From contig NZ_WHOY01000031.1 in the NCBI RefSeq assembly GCF_009765445.1, forward strand, positions 4,785,782-4,849,781: a DNA stretch of 64,000 bases, in the 5' to 3' direction. Source of the stretch: Pantoea sp. BAV 3049. GTDB lineage: Bacteria > Pseudomonadota > Gammaproteobacteria > Enterobacterales > Enterobacteriaceae. A program made the translations under genes and the position numbers. Below, piece by piece: positions 40,858 through 48,112 of the stretch. The number at the start of each line of letters is the position of its first letter. The stretch's first letter is position 1. The notes under the pieces are model-generated. The model was not told where the DNA came from. It did not search any database and was given only the letters and a program-made list of their open reading frames with translations.

Positions 40858-40941
40858 AGGCTCTCCTTTGAAGCTGGATTTAAGCCAATATCTCAACCGA
40901 AGCGGTGAGGAAACACAAGAGGTGAAAATGAATATTAAATG

Positions 40942-41172
40942 CTATTTTTGTTTCGGTTCATAAGGCAGGCGGGAAAGACTCAACGAAGCCTGACGATACT
41001 GCATCAGCCGCTGGCGAAACCAGTCACGCAGGGGTTCTGGCTGTTCACGTTCAACCACTTCAGCAATCACTGGCATGTTATAACGCTCTTTAAAAGCCAC
41101 GCTGGCCGCAGCCAGTTCGACGTTAATTTTGTCTTTTTCTTCCTGTGGCAGCTCTGCCAGATTGTAATTCAT
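40942..41172 (-). CDS. holE: DNA polymerase III theta subunit
   Basis: 76 residues from [20 protein letters not shown] at 41172 (AGGAGAACC upstream). Small subunit of the polymerase III core that stabilises the epsilon proofreading subunit. Length and sequence match HolE throughout. Confidence 0.96.
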   Translation of the reverse strand: MNYNLAELPQEEKDKINVELAAASVAFKERYNMPVIAEVVEREQPEPLRDWFRQRLMQYRQASLSLSRLPYEPKQK

Positions 41173-41330
41173 CGGGGTTCTCCTGAAGTTCGCCGCAAAA
41201 ATAAAACACCCTGAAGGATTTCGCAAGTCTGGTTGCGGGTAATCGCCCTTATCGACTCGACACTCTATTTCTGGCGGAGTATTCTTTCGGCCTTACCGCA
41301 GCTACTGGCTGCTCTGTTAAGGATGATACG

Positions 41331-41702
41331 ATGTTAACTCGTAAATTCTCTCTGGTTTTTGCTCTTGCTCTCACGGCAACGGCGTTTTCCCAGCAGGCCT
41401 CTGCTCACGCTCACCTTAAAAGCCAGTATCCGGCGGCCAATGCCAATGTGGAGGCTTCCCCACCGGCGCTGACGCTGACTTTTTCCGAAGATATTGAACC
41501 GGCATTTAGCGGTATTGAAGTCCTCGACGGCAACCAGAAACCGGTGCCGCTGGCTAAAGCGGAGCGCGCACCTGCGCAACATAACCAGATGATTATACCG
41601 CTGGAGAAACCCCTGGCCAACGGTCACTATCAGGTCAACTGGCATGTGCTGTCAGTGGACGGTCACAAGACCAACGGGAACTATAGCTTCAGCGTGAAGT
41701 GA
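41331..41702 (+). CDS. yobA: CopC-type periplasmic copper-binding protein YobA
   Basis: 123 residues with a signal peptide cut before HAHLKSQYPA, so the mature protein starts with the His brace typical of CopC. Further motifs: LTFSEDIEPAFSGI and the C-terminal WHVLSVDGHKTNGNYSF with a His ligand. Periplasmic copper binding; works with YebZ, whose gene follows after one base. Confidence 0.95.
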   Translation: MLTRKFSLVFALALTATAFSQQASAHAHLKSQYPAANANVEASPPALTLTFSEDIEPAFSGIEVLDGNQKPVPLAKAERAPAQHNQMIIPLEKPLANGHYQVNWHVLSVDGHKTNGNYSFSVK

Positions 41703-41703
41703 T

Positions 41704-42582
41704 ATGTCCCTGAGTTTGTTTTACGTATTGTGTCGCTGGCTGCACTTTGCCGCGTTAATGTCGCTGACCGGTGGCAGTGTTTATACCGCACTGATGGCCC
41801 CGGCAAGATTCAGGGATTATCTGGCTGGGCGTTTTCATCTGTTGCTGGTGACCAGCGCAGTGTCTGCACTGGTCACGGCTATCCTGCTGCTCGCGGCGCA
41901 AACCGGCCTGATGGGCAATGGCTGGGCGGATATGCTGAATGTCGGTATCTGGCAGGCAGTGTTGCAGACCAGTTTTGGACAGGTCTGGCAATGGCAACTG
42001 GTTGCGGCCGTTGTGGGTGTGGTCGCGCTGCGGATAACAGGCCTTCCTCGTCAGCAGTTGCTGCTGCTCAGTGGAGCAGGGCAACTGATCGGGCTGGCGT
42101 ATGTCGGCCATGCTGCGATGCTGGATGGCGCGATGGGGATTTTGCAGCGTAGCAATCAGATCGTTCATCTTATTGCTGGGGCTTTCTGGGCAGGGGGATT
42201 ATTACCGGTATTGCTGCTGATGCGCGATGCCCGCCAACTGAACACGAGATATGACGCGATCAGAACGCTGATGTGCTTCTCCCGCTATGGACACCTTGCC
42301 GTTGCCCTGGTGGTGATCAGTGGTGTCGTCAATGCGCTGCTAATTCTGAACTGGCCGCCGACCAGTTTTGGTCTGTACAGCCAGCTTCTGCTGCTAAAAA
42401 CGCTGTTAGTGGCGGCAATGTGCGGTGTAGCCGTCTTTAACCGTTACTGGTTGGTTCCCCGCTTTCAGCGCAGTGGCGAGAGCGCCCAGTATCATTTTAT
42501 GCACACCACGCTGGCTGAGTTGCTTGTTGCCGCGCTGGTATTGCTGCTGGTCAGCGTGTTTGCCACGCTGGAACCAGCCTGA
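41704..42582 (+). CDS. yebZ: CopD-family inner membrane protein YebZ
   Basis: 292 residues with about eight hydrophobic helices. The CopD motifs RWLHFAALMSLTGGSVY, GHAAMLDG and the HLIAGAFWAGGL segment (His/Trp) are clear. Probably moves copper across the inner membrane together with YobA. It is followed by yebY in the same direction. Confidence 0.94.
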   Translation: MSLSLFYVLCRWLHFAALMSLTGGSVYTALMAPARFRDYLAGRFHLLLVTSAVSALVTAILLLAAQTGLMGNGWADMLNVGIWQAVLQTSFGQVWQWQLVAAVVGVVALRITGLPRQQLLLLSGAGQLIGLAYVGHAAMLDGAMGILQRSNQIVHLIAGAFWAGGLLPVLLLMRDARQLNTRYDAIRTLMCFSRYGHLAVALVVISGVVNALLILNWPPTSFGLYSQLLLLKTLLVAAMCGVAVFNRYWLVPRFQRSGESAQYHFMHTTLAELLVAALVLLLVSVFATLEPA

Positions 42583-42636
42583 AATTGATTATTTTTATCG
42601 CCGTAACAGGCGTTAACCGGAGAGGTTTGCTACACC

Positions 42637-42975
42637 ATGAAAAAATTGGCCAGTCTGATGATTGCTCTGAGTTTTTGTACCAGCGCGATGGCTGCGGAGA
42701 TTATCACCGTCAGCCGCTTCGAAATAGGCAAAGATAACTGGGCGTTTAATCGGGAAGAGGTGATGCTGACCTGTGCCAAAGGTGGCGCGTTGCTGGCGGT
42801 AAACCCGAGCACGCTGATGCAGTATCCGCTAAACGACGCGGCGCAGCAGATGATGAAAAGTGGTCAGATGAAAGGGCAGCCGATTAGCGTGATTCAGATT
42901 GACGATCCCCAGCATCCCGGACAGAAGAAGAGTCTCGCGCCGTTTATCGAACGTGCTCAGAAGCTGTGCGACTGA
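42637..42975 (+). CDS. yebY: DUF2511 periplasmic protein YebY
   Basis: 112 residues with a signal peptide ending SAMA. Conserved segments: [23 protein letters not shown] is a single block, followed by LNPST-type [13 protein letters not shown] and [11 protein letters not shown]. Last gene of the yobA-yebZ-yebY line, so a copper-related role is plausible, but the function is unknown. Confidence 0.92.
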   Translation: MKKLASLMIALSFCTSAMAAEIITVSRFEIGKDNWAFNREEVMLTCAKGGALLAVNPSTLMQYPLNDAAQQMMKSGQMKGQPISVIQIDDPQHPGQKKSLAPFIERAQKLCD

Positions 42976-43121
42976 GGCAGTATCGACTGCTGAGTTGGTT
43001 GAACCCCGTTAAAAAACCGTAATGTGACAATTCTGCCAGCACGATCACAGAGCTGGCATCTTTCGGTCCCGCTGTTGACAACTGGCTGGAAAAACCTCAC
43101 ATCTCGACTATCTTTTAAAGG

Positions 43122-43222
43122 GCAAGGCGACATCGCCTGCAATAATGCCAACTTTTAGCGCACGGCTCCTTCAGGAGCCATTTCCCTGGACTGAAGACAG
43201 GAATCGTCTTCAGTCTTTTTTT
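43122..43222 (+). ncRNA. sdsR: SdsR (RyeB) small RNA
   Basis: The sequence from GCAAGGCGACATCGCC onward follows SdsR closely: TAATGCCAACTTTTAGCGCA, the hairpin GGCTCC-TTCA-GGAGCC, then CATTTCCCTGGACTGAAGAC and the terminator stem GACTGAAGAC/GTCTTCAGTC with a T-run. CTATCTT at 43108-43114 fits a sigmaS -10, as expected for this stationary-phase RNA, which targets ompD and mutS among other mRNAs. Its place after yebY and before pphA matches E. coli. The antisense RNA SraC may be made from the other strand. Confidence 0.93.
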
Positions 43223-43302
43223 AATTAATTGTTTTACAGGGGTTAATTTCCTTATCCCGAAAAAATTCCGAAATTATATCTCCAGGCTTTTATACCATCA
43301 CC

Positions 43303-43424
43303 TACTCTTTTCCGCGTGTATCGAGATATTTTTCTGTCATTGCCTCCGTTTTATGGCCCAGCAATTTATGGGCAAATTCTTTGTCCTTATGCTTTTCATA
43401 AAGCCTGCCGCCCAGGCTTCTGAT
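43303..43424 (-). pseudogene. C-terminal remnant of a lambda-type integrase
   Basis: Minus strand from 43424: IRSLGGRLYEKHKDKEFAHK, then LLGHKTEAMTEKYLDTRGKE and a stop at 43303. These are the last 40 residues of a lambda-family tyrosine integrase with the Arg (RSL), His (LLGH) and the catalytic Tyr (EKYLD) kept. Everything before is lost; a stop lies directly upstream in the frame. It points toward the 3' end of sdsR, as an integrase next to its attachment site would. Confidence 0.85.
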
Positions 43425-43555
43425 TTATGAAAGCCTGGCGGTGAGTCAGTAAACTTCAGACCAGATGCGTTCCGGGCGGACGCAAAAAAAATTTGTGAGG
43501 TTGTCAGGGTGCAGTGCTCCCTCCTGGTTGTTTTTGCGAATACACGGACTTATAA

Positions 43556-43738
43556 GAAAATCTGGCTGGCCAGCCGTTTGTTTTTGAACTGAATGGGGAG
43601 GGTGCCTTGGGTAAATTAATGTGGAGTGCGCCAATCACGATAGATGGCAATTCGATTGAGGGGCCAGCACTGGAAGAGGTGACAGTGTTTGGTGTTGTGA
43701 CACTCACAATTACGCCGCATTATGTTGATCGTCCCTGA
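43556..43738 (+). pseudogene. Fragment of an unknown, possibly phage, protein
   Basis: An open frame without a proper start encodes about 60 residues (LAGQPFVFELNGEGALGKLM, EGPALEEVTVFGVV, TITPHYVDRP) and ends at TGA 43736-43738, followed by a good terminator. It looks like the C-terminal end of a beta-rich protein whose 5' part is gone. I do not recognise the family. Confidence 0.4.
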
Positions 43739-43783
43739 GTTACCCCTTACCTGAAAGTTCCCTCCCTGAAGCACTGACACCAG

Positions 43784-43806
43784 GCCCGGCTCACGCCGGG
43801 TTTTTT
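43784..43806 (+). terminator. Terminator after the fragment
   Basis: CCCGGC and GCCGGG form a stem with a TCAC loop, followed by six T. Confidence 0.85.
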
Positions 43807-44029
43807 ATTTTCTGTTTTTTCTGAGAGGATTGAGCTTGGGATATTTCTTATGAAAGATACAAATAAATTTAACCATGGCGATAATATATAGCGCGATTGA
43901 AATAATAGCAAGGCTGGGCCAGAATGCCACAGCTATTAATGCAAATATAATTAATGACGTCAATGGGAGATAAACAAAAAAAATATCATCAACAAAATCA
44001 TCCCAAAGTAATCTTATCCATTTATTCAT
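43805..44029 (-). CDS. Small two-helix membrane protein, putative immunity protein
   Basis: 74 residues. Acidic N terminus (MNKWIRLLWDDFVDD), two hydrophobic segments at about 17-37 and 39-57, and a strongly basic end (KKYPKLNPLRKNRK). Its start overlaps the stop of the upstream gene (ATGA), so the two are coupled. A short membrane protein coupled to a larger unknown protein suits a toxin/immunity pair; this is inference from layout. Confidence 0.6.
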   Translation of the reverse strand: MNKWIRLLWDDFVDDIFFVYLPLTSLIIFALIAVAFWPSLAIISIALYIIAMVKFICIFHKKYPKLNPLRKNRK

Positions 44030-44718
44030 TTTATGAGCCTCATAATATCATCAGCAATTTCTCTTTCGCTTCTCATGGAACTTCCGGCGGCATCTGCTGT
44101 AGAGAATACAGGTTCGATAATAAAATAAAGCATATCTAATTTAGCCCGGTAAAGTGCTGCAAAAACCAGAGGTTTTCTTGATTTGAGCCTGGCCGCAGCA
44201 GCGGCAGCGGTCGCTACATAAGAATATAATGAGACTGCGCCTACAGCGTTTTTCGAAATTCGAGTGATAAGGCTGTCAATAGCAACGCGCATCCCAAAAC
44301 TGGAACAAATGGCCGTAGAAATGCTGAAAGTGAATGCTTTAGGGGTATATTTTGAGCTTGAAAATTGAGCGCCTTTTTGCAACAAAATGAGATGGATATT
44401 TTGTATTTTCTCTTCAGACTGATTGCCTACAATGTCCTTGACCATTATTTGTACCATATCAAGAACCACATTTGGCCGCACTATCAGTTGCAATAATCCC
44501 TCTAAAAATCTTAGATCCTCATGCGCCAGGTTTGAACAAACATCTTTATAATTATCAAAAAAACACGATGAATACCATGTGAGCCGGGTGAATCCTGACG
44601 CAATTTTATTAGCCTGCTCAAGCGCCATACGACCTGATCCCTGGACGCCTTTATCGAAAAGGATTGCCAGTTGTTTGTCTGCTTCTAACTTGTCGATTAT
44701 AAATCGGTTGTAGCGCAC
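44026..44718 (-). CDS. Unknown 230-residue protein, putative toxin of a toxin/immunity pair
   Basis: 230 residues with a GTG start at 44718 and AGAGGG upstream. Mostly helical; a small-residue-rich segment (VGAVSLYSYVATAAAAAARL) lies at about 163-182 and a hydrophobic stretch near AFTFSISTAICSSFGM. No recognised domain. Low GC relative to neighbours. The gene sits behind the same promoter and leader as the DUF4225 genes of island 1 and is coupled to the small membrane gene after it. A toxin role is inferred only from this context. Confidence 0.55.
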   Translation of the reverse strand: MRYNRFIIDKLEADKQLAILFDKGVQGSGRMALEQANKIASGFTRLTWYSSCFFDNYKDVCSNLAHEDLRFLEGLLQLIVRPNVVLDMVQIMVKDIVGNQSEEKIQNIHLILLQKGAQFSSSKYTPKAFTFSISTAICSSFGMRVAIDSLITRISKNAVGAVSLYSYVATAAAAAARLKSRKPLVFAALYRAKLDMLYFIIEPVFSTADAAGSSMRSEREIADDIMRLIK

Positions 44719-44849
44719 TATTCCCTCTTTAAATCATCCTTGTTTGTTGTATGGGTTGGCTAACCGGCAACCTTATGCTGCATAACTGGGACATTACCAG
44801 GCCGTAAGCTGACCGCATCAACTATGTGGTTTTGGTTTAACCATGTAAA
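44719..44849 (-). promoter_or_regulatory. Shared toxin-type promoter and leader, copy C
   Basis: Minus strand: -35 TTTACA (44849-44844), 17-nt spacer, -10 CATAGT (44826-44821), then a leader with ACAAGGATGAT near its end. Strong similarity to copy A runs through the whole leader (for example TAATGTCCC and GTTGCCGGTTAGCC against TAATGTCCC and GATGCCGATTAGCC). Confidence 0.7.
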
Positions 44850-45285
44850 GAAGAAATTCCCGGAGATGCTGCACCCCACATATTTCCAAACCCTCTCGCC
44901 ATTTCCTCGATCGCTTCCTTCTTGACCAGCCCGGTCCTGTCAGGAATCCATTCAATCGTATCAATCGTATCAATCGTTCGGACTATCACCTCCTCCTGCA
45001 GGATCTTCTGACCCGATACCAGACCGTTCCCGTCAAACTCAATCAGCCGGCCATTTTTAGCGAGGTAAGGGTGAAGTTGGCCTGGCTGCCGGTACTCCTG
45101 GTAGTGGGGGGAGCACCGATTGTTTTTTGGTTTCGGGCTGGTTGCTTTGCGATTTGGAACAACCCGTCCAGGAATTTGAAACAGCCACTCCAGAAAGACC
45201 AGATACCGATCAGGATAAATAACCAGACGAGCACGTTAAAACGATGCTGAGGAAGGTGATTTTCATCAAGTGTGCCACCTCCCAT
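44837..45285 (-). pseudogene. Frameshifted membrane protein sharing a motif with the microcin immunity-type protein
   Basis: ATG at 45285. The first frame encodes VLVWLFILIGIWSFWSGCFK and runs to 45043. Adding one base in the run of six G (45106-45111, C on the coding strand) joins it to another open frame (HYQEYRQPGQLHPYLAKNGR, LIEFDGNGLVSGQKILQEEV) that ends at 44837, for 149 residues in all. The membrane motif resembles VFIIVGIRAFYSGCFRCL of the gene at 2267. Whether this is an immunity relative or part of a larger effector-like protein is open. The 3' end lies inside promoter copy C. Confidence 0.55.
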
Positions 45286-45413
45286 TTTTATCCCCGATCG
45301 CCTCTATTATTCTCTTCCTCCTGCTTGTGTATCCTCTGACAACGCTCTACCCTCAATGGGCACCAATGACACGCGAAGTTTGCGTCCGCACGTTCTGGCC
45401 TGGAGTCGATCTG

Positions 45414-45713
45414 ATGAAAAATGATAAAGAGATTTCGATTGACCAGTTTACCGACAGTGAAAAAGAGCTGGTCTCGGCGAAGGTAGAGGCACTGACCCTG
45501 AAGTTGGGGCACGTGGCGAGTAAGAAAGAGGAGAAGGAGATCCTGAAAGAAGCGAAACGCCTGGTGATGAAAGATCGTGTGGTAAAGGAGACAACCAAAG
45601 CCGTTATCTCGAAAAAACCACGCAAACCCGCAGCGGCGAAAGAAAGTGAGATCAAAGATTTTAACTGGTCAGCTTCGAGGAGTAAAAACCCACGGGCGTT
45701 GAAAGAGCGCTAA
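45414..45713 (+). CDS. Small Lys/Glu-rich protein, unknown
   Basis: 99 residues from MKNDKEISIDQFTDSEKELV at 45414 (GGAG upstream); an in-frame start at 45270 adds a hydrophobic stretch and cannot be excluded. The middle is a charged helix (ASKKEEKEILKEAKRLVMKD) likely to form a coiled coil, and the end is basic (KKPRKPAAAKE, SRSKNPRALKER), as in nucleic-acid-binding proteins. No family recognised. Confidence 0.55.
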   Translation: MKNDKEISIDQFTDSEKELVSAKVEALTLKLGHVASKKEEKEILKEAKRLVMKDRVVKETTKAVISKKPRKPAAAKESEIKDFNWSASRSKNPRALKER

Positions 45714-45721
45714 CAGGGGCG

Positions 45722-45829
45722 TCAGCCCACAACCAGCAAATGAACTAACCTGGCCAGCACCTCAATCACTAAAGCGCTGCCGACGGCGATCAGTGCCAGC
45801 ATAAAATAGAACTGTTTTTGATTGCTCAT
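45722..45829 (-). CDS. Possible 35-residue membrane protein
   Basis: A short frame (MSNQKQFYFMLALIAVGSAL...) encodes one hydrophobic helix of about 20 residues with a polar start. The ribosome-binding site is weak. It points away from pphA. It may be a real small membrane protein or chance. Confidence 0.35.
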   Translation of the reverse strand: MSNQKQFYFMLALIAVGSALVIEVLARLVHLLVVG

Positions 45830-45927
45830 TGGCTGTCGATTTCCGGTTCCCTGAACTGACTATACTGTAGTGCGTATTCCTTAAACAAACAGTCAATATT
45901 TCAGTAAAAGCGTACCAGGGTGTAACG

Positions 45928-46575
45928 ATGATGTATCAATATCTTAACGGTGAAAACTGGCGGCATATATTTATCGTCGGTGATTTACACGGTTGCCGCC
46001 GGATGCTGGATGAGCAGTTGCTGGCACATCACTTCGATGTGGAACAGGATTTGCTGGTCAGCGTGGGGGATTTGATTGACCGCGGTCCGGACAGCCCGGG
46101 CTGCCTGGCGCTGCTCAATGAACCCTGGTTTCGCAGCGTGCGCGGCAATCACGAAGAGATGGCCCTGAATGCTCTGAGCGGGGGTAATCACCAGCAGTGG
46201 ATGAGAAATGGTGGTGACTGGTTTTATCAGCTCGATGGAGTGCGGATGATTGAGGCAAAACATGCGCTTAATCGTTGTCGGGAAATGCCGCTGATCCTCC
46301 ATCTGTTGCTGGAGGATCAAATAGTGGTGGTGGCCCATGCCGATTATCCTGGCGACCACTATGCCTGGGGAGCGGAGGTTGACTGCGCTGAAGTGGTGTG
46401 GAGCCGTTCCCGTATTGAATCACTGCAAAAAGGCAGGGGAGCCGCCATTACCGGGGCGGATGCCTTCTATTTTGGCCACACGCCGCTTTCCGCTCCCCTC
46501 AATGCTTACAATCAGCATTTTATTGATACCGGTGCCGTATTCGGCAACCGGCTGACGCTGGTGCAGGTTCAGTGA
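45928..46575 (+). CDS. pphA: Serine/threonine protein phosphatase PphA
   Basis: 215 residues (start 45928 or the next ATG). PPP-family metallophosphatase of the PrpA type: GDLHGCRR, VGDLIDRGPDS, RGNHEEMAL, and the later VAHADYPG and FGHTPLS motifs that complete the two-metal site. In E. coli it helps signal misfolded envelope protein to the CpxAR system. Confidence 0.95.
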   Translation: MMYQYLNGENWRHIFIVGDLHGCRRMLDEQLLAHHFDVEQDLLVSVGDLIDRGPDSPGCLALLNEPWFRSVRGNHEEMALNALSGGNHQQWMRNGGDWFYQLDGVRMIEAKHALNRCREMPLILHLLLEDQIVVVAHADYPGDHYAWGAEVDCAEVVWSRSRIESLQKGRGAAITGADAFYFGHTPLSAPLNAYNQHFIDTGAVFGNRLTLVQVQ

Positions 46576-46581
46576 GCATCT

Positions 46582-48024
46582 TCAGGATGAGAACAGCTTC
46601 CCGTCGCGGACCAGATCGCGCGGATAATTGTTTTTGATCCGGCTGTTAACCTTTTTAGCCAGTCCGATTGGGTGTTGCTGGCAGGTCACAATCACTTCAT
46701 CTGCGGGTAAATCACGCTCCGGATAGATGTCCCGACCGCGATACCACTCTTCCGCTTCCGCCAGGGTCAATTCAAGCCGGTTTGCCGCTTCTGGCTTCGC
46801 CAGCGCAATCACCGCTTCATGCTGCCAGCGAAAGCCTTTCGGAAAAGTTTCCGCCAGCTTCAGCCCAATACGCGAAAAGCGAACTTTACCCAGCAGCGGT
46901 TCAATGGCGCGCGGAAACAGCCACAGCTCTTTATCACGCTGCCACAGGCCGTGGGTTTTGCTGTTCCACGCCAGGCCAGATTTTCCTGCAGCATTGGCGA
47001 TCTCCTGTTCCTCGCGCGGTCTTACCGGAGTGAAAGGAAGCTTACCGACTTTATAGCCAGGAAGCGGGAGAGGAGGCACGCTTTGCACTTTACGTAATCG
47101 GGCAACGAAAAAACCTTCGCTGTCGAAAATCTGTGGGAAAACATGCAGGAACCCTTCTTCCGTACAGGCATGTTCCGCGCCAGGGAACAGAGAATGTAGC
47201 GGTTCGATGTCAACAGCACCAGGGTACGCCGCCATCAGCCAGGCCACTACCTGCTGATTTTCGCTGCGGTTCAGGGTGCAGGTTGAGTAAATCAACGTGC
47301 CACCAGGGCGCAGGGCATGGAAAGCACTCTCAATCAGGTCGTGCTGAGTGGCAGCTATCTCAGCCATGCTCTCCGGCGTCCAGTTACGCAGGGCATCTGC
47401 ATCTTTCCTGATCACACCTTCGCCGGAACAGGGCGCATCCAGCAGAATGGCATCAAACGTCTCCGGCAGCGCCGGTCCGAATACGCGGCCATCGAAATGG
47501 GTCATGGCAGTATTACTGACGCCGCAGCGGCTGAGGTTAGCATGCAGCACCTTCACCCGGCTGGCGGAGTATTCATTGGCCAGAATGGCTCCTTTATTTC
47601 CCATCTTTGCCGCAATCTGCGTGGTCTTCGATCCCGGCGCGGCCGCCACATCCATCACTCGTTCAGGATCGGGACAGCCGTCAAACAGGGCGGTGACCGG
47701 GAGCATTGAACTCGCTTCCTGAATATAGAACAGACCCGAAAGATGTTCTGCGGTGCTGCCCAGCGGGATGGCATCAGCATCATCGCGTGAAATCCAGAAT
47801 CCTTCTTCACACCACGGGATCGGCGTCAGCGCCCACTGATAAGGTTCCACCAGGGCCAGAAAGTGAGCCACGCTGATTTTCAGCGTATTAACCCGCAGGC
47901 TGCGGCGTAATGGCTGCTGGCTGATTGCCATAAATTTGTCGAATTCGGCTGCATCAGGCAGCAGTTCGCGCATCTGGTTGAGAAAGAGCTCGGGAAAATA
48001 CACACGTGAGGAGGAGGAGGACAC
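46582..48024 (-). CDS. rsmF: 16S rRNA m5C1407 methyltransferase RsmF
   Basis: 480 residues using GTG at 48024, which gives the E. coli length (479); upstream in-frame sequence is not conserved. SAM-dependent RNA methyltransferase: [15 protein letters not shown] (SAM site), [15 protein letters not shown] (Cys) and YSTCTLN (catalytic Cys). The C-terminal RNA-binding part is complete. Convergent with pphA. Confidence 0.95.
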   Translation of the reverse strand: MSSSSSRVYFPELFLNQMRELLPDAAEFDKFMAISQQPLRRSLRVNTLKISVAHFLALVEPYQWALTPIPWCEEGFWISRDDADAIPLGSTAEHLSGLFYIQEASSMLPVTALFDGCPDPERVMDVAAAPGSKTTQIAAKMGNKGAILANEYSASRVKVLHANLSRCGVSNTAMTHFDGRVFGPALPETFDAILLDAPCSGEGVIRKDADALRNWTPESMAEIAATQHDLIESAFHALRPGGTLIYSTCTLNRSENQQVVAWLMAAYPGAVDIEPLHSLFPGAEHACTEEGFLHVFPQIFDSEGFFVARLRKVQSVPPLPLPGYKVGKLPFTPVRPREEQEIANAAGKSGLAWNSKTHGLWQRDKELWLFPRAIEPLLGKVRFSRIGLKLAETFPKGFRWQHEAVIALAKPEAANRLELTLAEAEEWYRGRDIYPERDLPADEVIVTCQQHPIGLAKKVNSRIKNNYPRDLVRDGKLFSS

Positions 48025-48080
48025 TGAAAAATTCCGTCTGGAAAAAAGTAGGGCGAGTTTATCACATCCCCGACGGCATA

Positions 48081-48107
48081 AAAAAACGGGCAGCCTGAGC
48101 TGCCCGT
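48081..48107 (-). terminator. Terminator of yebST
   Basis: ACGGGCAGC pairs with GCTGCCCGT around a TCAG loop and is followed by TTTTTT on the minus strand. Confidence 0.9.
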
Positions 48108-48112
48108 CCGGA

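Noticed and set aside
44837..45100. Separate small gene ending at 44837
   Set aside because: It lacks a start of its own and joins naturally to the 45285 frame through the six-G tract, so it is treated as part of that broken gene.
45862..45880. LexA-like half site (TACTGTAGTGCG) before pphA
   Set aside because: The second half (ACAG at the right distance) is missing.
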